DNA of 64,000 nucleotides, taken from the NCBI RefSeq assembly GCF_000702585.1, contig NZ_JNIQ01000001.1, forward strand, positions 63,501-127,500. The letters run 5' to 3'. The stretch comes from Exiguobacterium aurantiacum DSM 6208. GTDB taxonomy: Bacteria > Bacillota > Bacilli > Exiguobacteriales > Exiguobacteriaceae. Below, in pieces: positions 24,912 through 33,569 of the stretch. How positions within the stretch are numbered: position 1 is the stretch's first letter; every line of letters starts with the position of its first letter. Under the pieces are notes generated by a model. The model did not search any database and was not told the origin of the DNA. It saw only the letters and a list, made by a program, of their open reading frames with translations. Position numbers and translations under genes: made by a program.

Positions 24912-25193
24912 ATGAAACGATTTTTTTATTATCTTTTATTACCATACATCTTGTTCATGCGAGGGTTATCTCGATTTATTAAAACGGAAGCTGCCATGTC
25001 CAATGTCTTTTTACTGTGCTTCGTCCCTGTCCATATTCTCATCATTGGATATGGCATTTCAGAATCGCTCTTCCTAGAGGTTGTCAGTGTACTTTATCTA
25101 TTTGCAGGATTGTTTGCCCCGATGCTTTATTTCGATTCGGATGTCCGGCGAGGGCAAGCAAAACCAGACAATCTCCCACGTAAGACACGATAA
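24912..25193 (+). CDS. Small membrane protein
   Basis: 93 residues with two predicted helices (about 28-50 and 53-76) and a polar C-terminus (YFDSDVRRGQAKPDN). GGAAAGG lies upstream. A decayed copy appears to follow directly at 25218-25471. Family not recognised. Confidence 0.6.
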   Translation: MKRFFYYLLLPYILFMRGLSRFIKTEAAMSNVFLLCFVPVHILIIGYGISESLFLEVVSVLYLFAGLFAPMLYFDSDVRRGQAKPDNLPRKTR

Positions 25194-25217
25194 CGTGTTT
25201 AGAAAGGTTTTACCAAC

Positions 25218-25471
25218 ATGTCCAATACAGTCATGACGCTACTTTATCCGTTCCTCGTAGACATTCGCCTATTTTTCTCGATTCAAAAGAGGTAAAACGT
25301 TCATGTATTTTCTTACCTTGCTATGTATGCTCGTATTCGAGGGATTATTGTTTTTTTGAAGTCATCTACATTCCCGTTTTGCTCAAGTTATTGATTCAAC
25401 TATACGTTTTGGTAGGAATGCTTTATGTCGAATTATATTTTGATGATTTAGACGAACCGAAATCGTTTTGA
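25218..25471 (+). pseudogene. Decayed copy of the preceding small membrane gene
   Basis: Two fragments line up with the 93-residue protein. The first (25218-25295) starts MSNTVMTLLYPFLVDIR and hits a stop. The second (ATG 25303, AGAGGT site) reads MYFLTLLCMLVFEGLLFF then stops directly after a run of seven T (25351-25357). Removing one T restores a continuous reading to 25471 ending LYVELYFDDLDEPKSF, which resembles APMLYFDSDVRR of the intact gene. A sequencing error or phase variation in the T run cannot be excluded. Confidence 0.55.
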
Positions 25472-25478
25472 ACGACGA

Positions 25479-26237
25479 CTACAATCGTGGAAGGAACAAC
25501 GATTCATACTGTGCAATCAACTTACCCAACCAGTCATCCTGAATTTCTTCTGACTCCATGCCTCGCTCTAAGTCACCTATGATTTTGCTGTTCGGAAAAT
25601 AGAGGCGCAACACAAACAGACTATCTGCGATTGTCGATACAAAACTTTGATCTTCGACGTTGATTGTCAAATACGCGCCTCGAATCATCCGTTTGATTAG
25701 TGACTTCTTTTCCTTTTCTGTCATACGTCTTGTCTTCAATTTTACTTGCGCTTCTCGTAACTGATCGGACAAATCTCGATTCAACGCTCGGCTAATTCGC
25801 TCATCCGGTTTCATATGTGGAAAGCGGTGAGACAAGTCCGTCCCATAAACGCATGCGCACATATGACGTAACCAAAACCCCCATTCAACATGATTGGTAG
25901 GATCGAGCGCCGTATGCAATAGTCCGATATCGTAATCGATTTTAATCACTTCTGGATGTTCCTGTAACAGTAGCATGGTCCGTGACTTCAATCCATCAAT
26001 GTCTAGCTCTTGATTGAGGATGACTGTCACGTCTAAATCCGACTGTTCGACTATAGCCGTCCCGCGCCCGACGCTACCGTATACATATACGCTATGTAAC
26101 GCTTTTGCAAACTCTTCTCGCAACAGCTGAATCACCTTATCGAGCAGTGGTCGAAACATCGGTTGAATCTGTGTCACGTCTGTTTGATTGATGATGTAAC
26201 CCGCCTCGTTTGTCCCAAGTCGTGTCGGTAGCTCCAT
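25479..26237 (-). CDS. Nucleotidyltransferase-domain protein
   Basis: 252 residues. The catalytic pattern GSVGRGTAIVEQSDLDV (about residues 54-70) is the G-S-x(n)-D-x-D motif of the polymerase-beta-like nucleotidyltransferases, and the layout (about 110-residue catalytic domain plus helical C-terminal domain) resembles aminoglycoside adenylyltransferase-like proteins. The start ATG shares its A with the stop codon of the upstream gene, so the two are coupled. The region is more AT-rich than average. Substrate unknown; antibiotic resistance should not be assumed. Confidence 0.8.
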   Translation of the reverse strand: MELPTRLGTNEAGYIINQTDVTQIQPMFRPLLDKVIQLLREEFAKALHSVYVYGSVGRGTAIVEQSDLDVTVILNQELDIDGLKSRTMLLLQEHPEVIKIDYDIGLLHTALDPTNHVEWGFWLRHMCACVYGTDLSHRFPHMKPDERISRALNRDLSDQLREAQVKLKTRRMTEKEKKSLIKRMIRGAYLTINVEDQSFVSTIADSLFVLRLYFPNSKIIGDLERGMESEEIQDDWLGKLIAQYESLFLPRL

Positions 26238-26770
26238 CACACACCTACCTCAGTAAACGTCACCACGTCGAGCACGTGTCCGACTTCAATCCGGTCGACG
26301 AGATAGTGATACTTCGTGTTCGTCCCCGGATACGCTTCGACGATCGACTCGCACCAGTCGCGGTCGAACATCTTCTCCCACGATTCCTTCAACTCTTTCT
26401 CGTCTTTCGCTTCTCGGTCTTCAAACGTCAGAAACCAACGATTCATTGCAAAGTTCCAATAACCTGCCTCGAGTTCGAGTACGTGTGAATCGGGCAACTC
26501 AACTGTCAGCACAACGCCCGGCTCTCCGGGCTCCAAGTAACCGCTTCGTCCTACATCCGGCCGTGTATCGCTCAACCAGACGGGATAATTCCCATGAAGG
26601 GAGATTCCAGTTCGCTGTTCATACTGCCCCGCGAGCCAGTCGTAGGCGGGCCGATGATATGCGTAGTCCTCGTCTTGAAAGATGCCAAAGTTCGGGTCGC
26701 CGAATAAATAGCCTCTCTTGTTCGCTGCTTCCCAAGCGCCTGCGTGTTGGTATGTATAGTAGATTGCCAT
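26237..26770 (-). CDS. DUF3841-like protein
   Basis: 177 residues without membrane segments. The segments RPAYDWLAGQYEQRTG, YPVWLSD, GVVLTVELPDSHVLE and FAMNRWFL resemble DUF3841 proteins as I remember them. It is translationally coupled to a nucleotidyltransferase-like gene. Biochemical role unknown. Confidence 0.65.
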   Translation of the reverse strand: MAIYYTYQHAGAWEAANKRGYLFGDPNFGIFQDEDYAYHRPAYDWLAGQYEQRTGISLHGNYPVWLSDTRPDVGRSGYLEPGEPGVVLTVELPDSHVLELEAGYWNFAMNRWFLTFEDREAKDEKELKESWEKMFDRDWCESIVEAYPGTNTKYHYLVDRIEVGHVLDVVTFTEVGV

Positions 26771-26903
26771 AAGTCAGCCTCCCTTTCTCATCAATATAGC
26801 GTACAGAATAAAAAGATTCACGATAGATCAATATTTCTTCTTCCAATTTGTATGATTTTGGAAGTATACTAGTTTAGGATTACCGTTGCAAGGAGGAAAT
26901 TGG

Positions 26904-27131
26904 ATGGAAGTTTTACTCATGTTACTCTTTAGCTTATTCGTGATGATTGTCCCACTCACATTAATCATCGCGATTATCGTATTGATCGTTCGCTTTATCG
27001 GTCGTTATGAGAAGCGGGCCGACGCGCGACTCGAGTTAGAGCGTCAAGCCGCGGCTCATCAGCAACAACAATTCGATGTCTTGGTAGAACGCCTCGATCG
27101 CATCGAAGAAAAGATGGAGGTACGTCCTTAA
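26904..27131 (+). CDS. Small membrane protein with coiled-coil tail
   Basis: 75 residues: one long N-terminal membrane helix (about 2-33) and an amphipathic, Gln/Glu/Arg-rich tail ending in a leucine-spaced coiled coil (FDVLVERLDRIEEKM). Start 26904 follows AAGGAGG. It is first in a run of three small membrane-protein genes. Confidence 0.7.
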   Translation: MEVLLMLLFSLFVMIVPLTLIIAIIVLIVRFIGRYEKRADARLELERQAAAHQQQQFDVLVERLDRIEEKMEVRP

Positions 27132-27346
27132 TGTCGCAACCACTCACGATTTGGACGAAACGTCTCGTCCTCACAACGATCCTCGGCGGTGTGCTACTCG
27201 TCGCGACTTTCGCCACGCAACGCGCCTTCCACATGTCTGAGATCAATCTACTCGTCGACAAGGCCGATGAACAACAACTCAGCTATGAGTTAATCATCCA
27301 CAACCCGCTCACAAACGCATATAGCTTTACCATTGTTCGAAACTAG
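27131..27346 (+). CDS. Small single-helix membrane protein
   Basis: 71 residues with one helix (about 12-28) and a soluble tail. Its ATG shares the last base of the preceding TAA stop (TAATG), and GGAGG lies just upstream inside that gene. No family recognised. Confidence 0.6.
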   Translation: MSQPLTIWTKRLVLTTILGGVLLVATFATQRAFHMSEINLLVDKADEQQLSYELIIHNPLTNAYSFTIVRN

Positions 27347-27363
27347 AGTAAAAGGAGGTTTTT

Positions 27364-27641
27364 ATGGATTGGAGCGTCATTCTCTTAATTGTCTCTCTGC
27401 TTCTGAATGGTTTTTTACTTAATATTGTCATCGAACAAGCAAAGGGTATAAGTACACTTCGCCGAAACCTAATCCGTACCGAACCAATCGTTCCGGACGA
27501 TGCTTTAACCGCGTCCATAAAAGAAAAAATAGATACGGATGGAGTCATAACGGCTATCAATTTTTAAGGTAGACTCAAGATATGTCTCTCGTTGAAGCGA
27601 AACGACTAGTCGACCGCATTACTGGTCGATCAAGTTTATAA
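27364..27641 (+). pseudogene. Membrane-anchored L7/L12-like-domain gene broken by frameshift and stop
   Basis: The intact part (27364-27567, AAAGGAGG site) has one membrane helix and ends DTDGVITAINF at a stop created in a run of five T. In a neighbouring frame the sequence continues (L-R-stop-TQD, then MSLVEAKRLVDRITG to 27641), which completes the pattern A-I-x-x-Y-R-x8-L-x-EAK-x-V-D of ribosomal L7/L12 C-terminal-like domains. One lost T plus a TAG codon at 27570-27572 explain it. The truncated 67-residue protein may still be made. Confidence 0.55.
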
Positions 27642-27669
27642 AAGGGAGTAGCGCGCGCTACTCCCTTTT
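27641..27669. terminator. Bidirectional terminator
   Basis: AAAGGGAGTAGCGC / GCGCTACTCCCTTT is a perfect palindrome with T and A runs on both sides, between convergent genes. Confidence 0.85.
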
Positions 27670-27677
27670 GGTCGACT

Positions 27678-28148
27678 TTACTTTGGAAAGAAGCCGACTT
27701 TCCCACGTCCATAGGCTTTCTGCGTCACATGTTCCGGGTCAATCTTCGCAAGCTTTTGATCAAGTTTCGAAGACGCGATCCATGCGAACAGATTGAATGC
27801 GACCACGAGCAGCAAAACATTCGCTTGTTCCGGACGGAGCAGCAACGATACAATCAACAGACAAAAGATTACGATGACCGCCATCCCGCTCCAATATTCA
27901 TACCAGACAAGCCGCCGATAGTCAGGCGCATCGTTGAACTTGAGCAACGTCTTCGTCCGTGCCCCTATCTTGACGAACCCGATGGCGGGAATGAAGAGGA
28001 CGAACCAAACCAGTTCGGCGAGACGACGCTCGCCCGTGAACCAAAAGATGGCGCCGAGTAGGATGATGAACAATCCAAGAAGAAGGGCTTGGCGGGTGGA
28101 ACGTTTCCCCGCCTCGTATAAATGATTGAATCGTTCGCGTTTGGTCAT
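27678..28148 (-). CDS. Small four-helix membrane protein, type A paralog
   Basis: 156 residues: MTKRERFNHLYEAGKR, two helices, ARTKTLLKFNDAPDYRRLVWYEY, two helices, and the tag KIDPEHVTQKAYGRGK. Start 28148 follows AAAGGA with 8-nt spacing, better than the upstream ATG at 28154. It stands alone, 6 kb from the main array. Confidence 0.82.
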   Translation of the reverse strand: MTKRERFNHLYEAGKRSTRQALLLGLFIILLGAIFWFTGERRLAELVWFVLFIPAIGFVKIGARTKTLLKFNDAPDYRRLVWYEYWSGMAVIVIFCLLIVSLLLRPEQANVLLLVVAFNLFAWIASSKLDQKLAKIDPEHVTQKAYGRGKVGFFPK

Positions 28149-28220
28149 ATTCATATTCCTTTCTTACGATTACTTCGTTACTATGCAAATAGACTGTTAT
28201 ACAAAGAAAAGAGGGTGTTC

Positions 28221-28661
28221 ATGAATCCTGCACAAACCGAAGTCCTAGTGACTTTCCGACTGCTCGCCGACGATTTCTCAATTGAAGATGTGACGCACCG
28301 TCTCGGACTCACGCCTACCGAAACCTACAAACGCGGGGACCACAGTACATATTCGGCTCATCCTCGTGAATATACGTCATGGTCACTTAGTACAGGCTAT
28401 CAGCCGTCATTTGATGTGAACGATCAGCTGCAACACATCATTGCGCAACTTCGCGGCAAAGAAACCATTTTAGATGACATCTATGACACGTATAATGACA
28501 TGCAAGCACGGTTTATCATCGTGATTGTGATGGAAGGCGGTCAAACACCGTCGCTTGTGTTTGATTTGGAGACGATTCAATTCGCCCATCGGATTCGTGC
28601 CGAGTTCGACATCGATTTATATGCGAACCCGTATGAAGAGGACCCCGACTTTAAAGACTGA
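28221..28661 (+). CDS. DUF4279-like protein
   Basis: 146 residues, soluble, with the DUF4279-type layout: VTFRLLADDFSIEDVTHRLGLTPTETYKRGD near the N-terminus, then SWSLSTGY, then hydrophobic strands (ARFIIVIVMEGGQTPSLVFDLETI). Start 28221 follows AGAGGG. Proteins of this family are uncharacterised; some occur near contact-dependent toxin loci. Confidence 0.7.
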   Translation: MNPAQTEVLVTFRLLADDFSIEDVTHRLGLTPTETYKRGDHSTYSAHPREYTSWSLSTGYQPSFDVNDQLQHIIAQLRGKETILDDIYDTYNDMQARFIIVIVMEGGQTPSLVFDLETIQFAHRIRAEFDIDLYANPYEEDPDFKD

Positions 28662-28723
28662 GTACGCGAAGCTTGTTACGACCATTCAATCGACAGACGA
28701 GGTCATGGTGATGATTCAGACGA

Positions 28724-28764
28724 AAGCAGTACAGTCCCAGTAACGGGCTGCACTGCTTTTTCTT
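28724..28764. terminator. Bidirectional terminator
   Basis: GCAGTACAGTCCC and CGGGCTGCACTGC pair with minor mismatches, followed by a T run; convergent genes lie on both sides. Confidence 0.8.
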
Positions 28765-29078
28765 TATGCCTTTTTCTGTGGACTCGGATACTTCACCGCA
28801 TTCTTCTGGAGCTTCTCTTCAATCGCCTGAGACACATCGATCCTTGCCGCATGGGCGAACGTGAGCGCGTAAATGAGGACATCCGCGAGTTCTTCTTTCA
28901 TCTCGACTTGTTTCGTCTCGAGCGCTTCTTCGCTCGACACCCATTGGAACAATTCCAACAGTTCACTCGCCTCGAGTGATAACGATAACGCCAAGTCTTT
29001 CGGGTTATGGTGGAACGCCCAATCGCGCTCGTCACGGAATTCAATCACTTTGTCCATCAGTCGTTGTATTTCGTTCAT
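28764..29078 (-). CDS. MazG-like nucleotide pyrophosphohydrolase
   Basis: 104 residues, all helical, with the metal-binding pattern of the MazG/RS21-C6 group: SLEASELLELFQW (E-x-x-E) and EELADVLIYAL (E-x-x-D). It would hydrolyse (d)NTPs to monophosphates. It overlaps the upstream gene by 4 bp, so the two products are made together. The pairing with a GIY-YIG/DUF2075 protein is suggestive of a nucleic-acid-related or defence role. Confidence 0.88.
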   Translation of the reverse strand: MNEIQRLMDKVIEFRDERDWAFHHNPKDLALSLSLEASELLELFQWVSSEEALETKQVEMKEELADVLIYALTFAHAARIDVSQAIEEKLQKNAVKYPSPQKKA

Positions 29079-30754
29079 GTCTGTACCTTCTCTCTTTGAA
29101 TGTGTAACAGCTTATCTCGCAACGCTTGATTGCTCGCATACAAATAAAGTCCTCGGACGCCCCGTTTCATCAACACATTGATGGAGTTCAATACGATTTG
29201 TTCTTTCGCCAATTCGACATCTTTGACACCGTCAATTCCGGCGTAGGCTCCCGTATCTTTATAAAGATTCGTGTCGATCACCAGGCAATTCTTTGTCTCA
29301 TCGTACGTCACTGAAGGACCTAACACGACACCGACATAGTTCAAGTCAAAACCTTGAATCGTATAGATTGACCCGGCCTCAGCAATCGTTTCTGACTTCT
29401 CAGCCCACGTCGTTTTTCCGCCCGTCGTATTCCACGGCAATTTATAGTTCCCATTCGATTCATAGACGTAGTACGTTTCGCCGTCTTTCTTATGAATATA
29501 ATCAAACGTTGAGACAACACGGCTCAATCCATGCAGCTTGTCTTGTTTCATAATCACTTGGTGCATCTCTTCTAACGTCTCAAAGATTCGTAAATCATAT
29601 CCACTCGATTGCGGAAACGTTTTGATTTTCTTGGTTTTAAAGGCATCAATCCAATCGATGACATCCTTACCTGCCTGCATCCGGAACTGGTTTGTCAGCT
29701 GATACGTCCGTGCGACCTTCGCCTTCTGTTTGAATGATTCGAGCAATCCCTGATTCCATCGACTTTTCAATTTCAATACTTGATGTTGATCGAAGATGAC
29801 AATGACAATTTTCGCACGTTTCATCAACTCCTCGAGATGATTCTCCGCCCGAAAGTTGTTGTACGCATCTGATTTCGTCAACAGGAGGTGCGCCTCGTCG
29901 ACCAAGATAATATCCACTTTTTTATCTTGTAACTTGTTGAGGAGCGGTGTCGGTTTGACGAAATTGACAGCCTTCAAGTGTTTGACTTGTTTGGCAATTC
30001 CTTTATACGTCTTCAGCATCTCCTCATGATTGACGACCAGATAATTCTCTGTCTGATACAGATTCGAACCCGCTTCATTCGTTCGCGCTTGAATGGTATT
30101 AAAGATCGAACTGAGGACGACACTCTTGCCGACGCCTGCCTCTCCTTCAATGACGTACAAATCTCCATATGTATCATCGGGCTTCGACTCCGTAATCCGT
30201 TCCTCACAGAACTTGAGCACGCGCTCTTTTAAGTCTATTTGCTCAATGGATAGTTCCTTGAACGGAGACAGTTTGAAGATGTCTTTGTTCTCGATGGCGT
30301 GTAGGTTGTTTTCGACGAGCTTGTTCTTATGTAGCGCATCCCACAACTTAGGAAACAGCTCATTGTCATAGAACGATTTATTGTAATAGTTGTGTGTGAA
30401 GTCGCTTGCTGTCTTGCTTTTGTTTTGTAAGGTGTACTTCTCGTCCCCTAAAAAGTAGTTGATCAACTTCGTCTCAAGATGGAATGTCGCCGACCGATTG
30501 AACGTCTCATGCTTCACAAGGTTGATTTGGTCCACATTCTTCCGGTCAGTTTGTTTCAGCTTCAGATGTTGTTTCATCCGTTTTTGAAAATGCACCGTTT
30601 CCCCGATATACGCTTCCTTCTGTCCGTTCAAAATATAAATCACCGGATAGTTCAAGTAATCAGCAGACCGCTCAATCTCATCTAAATTCTTTTCAATAAA
30701 ATCTTTTAGACCCTTTTCATTAAAATCTAACGGAGTGACCTCAATCATCTTCAT
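29075..30754 (-). CDS. GIY-YIG nuclease fused to DUF2075 P-loop ATPase/helicase-like domain
   Basis: 559 residues from the 30754 start (AAGGGTG site). Residues about 38-64 (PVIYILNGQKEAYIGET, then FQKRMKQHL) form a GIY-YIG-type nuclease core. A DUF2075 domain follows: Walker A GEAGVGKS near 204-211, Walker B IILVDEAHLLL near 285, and later motifs TNQFRMQ and SIYTIQGFDLNYVGVVLG typical of superfamily 1-like helicases. It may be a DNA- or RNA-processing enzyme in defence; it is coupled to a MazG-like gene. Confidence 0.85.
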   Translation of the reverse strand: MKMIEVTPLDFNEKGLKDFIEKNLDEIERSADYLNYPVIYILNGQKEAYIGETVHFQKRMKQHLKLKQTDRKNVDQINLVKHETFNRSATFHLETKLINYFLGDEKYTLQNKSKTASDFTHNYYNKSFYDNELFPKLWDALHKNKLVENNLHAIENKDIFKLSPFKELSIEQIDLKERVLKFCEERITESKPDDTYGDLYVIEGEAGVGKSVVLSSIFNTIQARTNEAGSNLYQTENYLVVNHEEMLKTYKGIAKQVKHLKAVNFVKPTPLLNKLQDKKVDIILVDEAHLLLTKSDAYNNFRAENHLEELMKRAKIVIVIFDQHQVLKLKSRWNQGLLESFKQKAKVARTYQLTNQFRMQAGKDVIDWIDAFKTKKIKTFPQSSGYDLRIFETLEEMHQVIMKQDKLHGLSRVVSTFDYIHKKDGETYYVYESNGNYKLPWNTTGGKTTWAEKSETIAEAGSIYTIQGFDLNYVGVVLGPSVTYDETKNCLVIDTNLYKDTGAYAGIDGVKDVELAKEQIVLNSINVLMKRGVRGLYLYASNQALRDKLLHIQREKVQT

Positions 30755-30838
30755 CGACACACCCTTATCTAATTTCAAATTATCTCCAGTTTAGCATAGT
30801 CTTATTCCAATTCATTACTCAAGTCTTCTATGAATCAA

Positions 30839-30847
30839 TGGTATAAT
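30839..30847 (+). promoter_or_regulatory. Extended -10 promoter element
   Basis: TGG-TATAAT lies 24 bp upstream of the GTG start of the LytTR gene. The matching -35 region is weak, consistent with an extended -10 promoter. Confidence 0.55.
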
Positions 30848-30870
30848 CCCACTAAAAAGGGAGGGATTCG

Positions 30871-31857
30871 GTGCTTACTTTCGACAACGTCTCTGTTCGC
30901 CAACAAGACACGCTCATCCTTGAAAATATCTCGTTCACCATCAATCCGGGTGAAGTCGCTGCCATCCATTGCGGCGTCACTTCCCGGGAAATATTGTTCG
31001 CATTATTGACGGACTCGCACGCGAACTACTCGGGGACCATCGATACAACGAATCGCACGCTTTCGGTCTTCTCCATCCGTGATGGCTTATACGACCGGCT
31101 GACGGTCGAGGAGTACTTGCGATTTACGCACACGCTCTATGAATCAACGGAATCGCTGGATGCCGTCCTCCAAACCGTTCAACTCACCCCATATCGGAAC
31201 AAACGATTGAATCGGCTCAGCTTGTCTCTCGTTCGGCGCGTCCAATACGCGGCCCTGCTCTTACATAACCGGGATATCTATGTGCTTGAAGAACCGGATC
31301 AAAACGTCGACCAAGAGACGCGGCACTTGTTCGCGACCGTCTTAATGCAACTGAAACAGCAACAAAAAGCCATCCTGCTTCTGACGAGCAACATGGAGAG
31401 CGCCCTGTTCGTCACGTCGACCGTCTATCGGATTGACCACCGACACTTGCGCCTGCTCGACGTGGAACCGGATGAACCGGATGCGAACGAAGATATCACG
31501 CCTGACGTCATGCACGTCCGCTTCGAGAAAATTCCGACGAAAGTGAACGAGAAAATCGTCTTGCTTGACCCGCCGGAAATCGACTACATCGAGAGCCAGG
31601 ACGGACAATCCGTATTGCACAGTCAGTCCGAGCAGTTCCCGAGCGTCTTCACGATGAACGAACTCGAGACGCGTCTGACCCCATACGGCTTCTTCCGCTG
31701 CCATCGGTCGTACATCGTCAACCTTCAACGCGTGCGGGAAGTCATCACCTACACGAAGAACAGTTTCAGTCTCGTGCTCGATGATGCGGCGAAGACGACC
31801 ATCCCGCTCTCGAAGACAAAAATGGCCGAATTGAAGACGATGATCGGGCTGAAATAG
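30871..31857 (+). CDS. LytTR-type regulator fused to a degenerate ABC ATPase domain
   Basis: 328 residues. Residues about 1-195 have the strands of an ABC ATPase (MLTFDNVSVRQQDTLILENI), but the Walker A site reads HCGVTSREILF and the signature and Walker B positions are altered (YVLEEPDQNVD), so ATP hydrolysis is unlikely. Residues about 225-328 form a LytTR DNA-binding domain (IDYIESQDGQSVLHS, FFRCHRSYIVNLQRV). The GTG start follows GGGAGG. It lies upstream of a complete ABC exporter pair, which it probably regulates. Confidence 0.88.
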   Translation: MLTFDNVSVRQQDTLILENISFTINPGEVAAIHCGVTSREILFALLTDSHANYSGTIDTTNRTLSVFSIRDGLYDRLTVEEYLRFTHTLYESTESLDAVLQTVQLTPYRNKRLNRLSLSLVRRVQYAALLLHNRDIYVLEEPDQNVDQETRHLFATVLMQLKQQQKAILLLTSNMESALFVTSTVYRIDHRHLRLLDVEPDEPDANEDITPDVMHVRFEKIPTKVNEKIVLLDPPEIDYIESQDGQSVLHSQSEQFPSVFTMNELETRLTPYGFFRCHRSYIVNLQRVREVITYTKNSFSLVLDDAAKTTIPLSKTKMAELKTMIGLK

Positions 31858-31987
31858 GCTCCGTTCACCGTCTGATTCGCTCCACTCAGTCCTCAAGAAG
31901 CGCCATTTACCCCCATTCTAATGCGCTCTCCTCTTCCTCTCGATATGATGAAAGCAAGTTAGACAACATCGACGAGGAGGAACGAGA

Positions 31988-32836
31988 ATGGACTCAATCA
32001 TTCAAGTGAACGGATTAAAAAAGCTATTCGGCAATGAAGAGGCGTTGCGCGACGTGACGTTTTCTGTCGGCAAGGGAGAAGTGTTCGGCTTCCTTGGACC
32101 GAGTGGATCAGGGAAGACGACGACCATCAAAATCTTGACGTCCCAACTCGCGCAGACGTCAGGTGATGCGATTGTGTTCGGCGTCCCGGTCTCGGAGTTG
32201 AAACAAGAACAGTATCGGAAGCGAATCGGCGTGTTGACCGACAACAGTGGCCTATACACGCGTCTCTCGATTGAAGAGAATCTGCAGCTCTATTGTGACC
32301 TGTATGACGAACCGCGGTCACGAATCGATGACGTCCTACAGATGGTAAATTTGGCCGGGGAACGCAAAAAACGCATCGCGGCACTCTCACGCGGGATGCT
32401 GCAACGGGTGACACTGGCCCGGGCGTTGTTACATGAACCAGAACTATTGTTTTTAGATGAGCCGACGTCCGCGCTCGACCCGGTCAACTCGCGCCACATT
32501 TATAAAGGGATTGAACGATTAAAGGCAAAAGGGACGACGATTTTCTTGACGACGCACGACATGAACGAGGCAGAGGAACTGTGCGACCGCGTCGCTTTCT
32601 TACATCAAGGGGAAATTCAACTCCTCGACGCCCCGAAACGATTACGCCGGAAATATGCGAATGGCTCCATGCGCGTCGAACTGCATGACGGGGAAATTGT
32701 TGACTTGAAACAAGGAAAAGACGGGGCCGACTGGCTTCATGAACAGATGCGCGACCAAAACATCGCGGCCATTCATTCGAACGAGCCGACGCTCGGGGAT
32801 ATCTTTATCGAAGTGACGGGGAGGAAATTATCATGA
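31988..32836 (+). CDS. ABC transporter ATPase
   Basis: 282 residues, complete: Walker A GPSGSGKTT (about 36-44), signature LSRGMLQRV, Walker B LLFLDEPTSALDP and H-loop TTHDMNE. GAGGAGG precedes the start. Its ATGA overlap with the next gene marks an operon with the permease. The upstream LytTR-ABC hybrid protein is the likely regulator. Confidence 0.92.
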   Translation: MDSIIQVNGLKKLFGNEEALRDVTFSVGKGEVFGFLGPSGSGKTTTIKILTSQLAQTSGDAIVFGVPVSELKQEQYRKRIGVLTDNSGLYTRLSIEENLQLYCDLYDEPRSRIDDVLQMVNLAGERKKRIAALSRGMLQRVTLARALLHEPELLFLDEPTSALDPVNSRHIYKGIERLKAKGTTIFLTTHDMNEAEELCDRVAFLHQGEIQLLDAPKRLRRKYANGSMRVELHDGEIVDLKQGKDGADWLHEQMRDQNIAAIHSNEPTLGDIFIEVTGRKLS

Positions 32837-33540
32837 CATTTTCAATGAAACGGGCACTCGCCATTTTTCAGAAAGATTACAAAGACTTGTCGCGGAACTT
32901 ATTCGTCTCCTCGACGCTAATCATGCCGCTGTTCTTCGCCGTCTTCTATTCACAGCTCGGTGGAGAAGGCATCGACGTGACGTACTTCGTCATTAACATC
33001 ACGTTCAGCCTCGTCGCGACGTTCGTCCAGTGTGCCTTGATTGCCGAAGAGAAAGAGAAGAATACGCTCCGTGGGTTGATGTTGTCGCCGGCGAGCACGC
33101 TCGACATCTTGCTTGGGAAGAGTGCACTCACATTCGTAACGACGCTCATCCTCATCGCGGCATGTGCCTTCATCATGGGTTACAGCCCGGCGAACCTGCT
33201 CGTCATCTCACTCGCACTCATCGTCTCGACGTTCTTTTATATCGGGATTGGGACGATTCTCGGATTGATGACGAAGACAGTCATGGAAGCCTCACTCATC
33301 GTCATGCCGGCGTTTTTCTTCTTCTCGTTCTCACCGATGTTGTTGGTGTACGAGGACCGTTTCTCTATCATCGGTTTACTCGAGTATTTGCCGAACATCG
33401 TCTTGATCGACCTCGCCCATCAAATCGAGGCGGGTGCTGGACTGGGCTCTACTTGGATGGAACTTATGATTCTATCCGCGTGGGCGCTTGTTGTGTTCGT
33501 TGGAAGTATCGTGATGTATAACCGGAAACAGACAGACTAA
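32833..33540 (+). CDS. ABC-2 type permease
   Basis: 235 residues with six predicted helices and the ABC-2 coupling segment EEKEKNTLRGLMLSPASTLDILLGK after helix 2. Start overlaps the ATPase stop by 4 bp. Together they form a small exporter of unknown substrate; LytTR-linked exporters of this kind often respond to peptides or envelope stress, which is inference here. Confidence 0.88.
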   Translation: MTFSMKRALAIFQKDYKDLSRNLFVSSTLIMPLFFAVFYSQLGGEGIDVTYFVINITFSLVATFVQCALIAEEKEKNTLRGLMLSPASTLDILLGKSALTFVTTLILIAACAFIMGYSPANLLVISLALIVSTFFYIGIGTILGLMTKTVMEASLIVMPAFFFFSFSPMLLVYEDRFSIIGLLEYLPNIVLIDLAHQIEAGAGLGSTWMELMILSAWALVVFVGSIVMYNRKQTD

Positions 33541-33569
33541 AAGCGACGATATTACTCGTCGCTTTTTTT
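33541..33569. terminator. Terminator
   Basis: AAGCGACGA and TCGTCGCTT pair across a short loop and are followed by a T run, directly after the permease gene. Confidence 0.85.
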
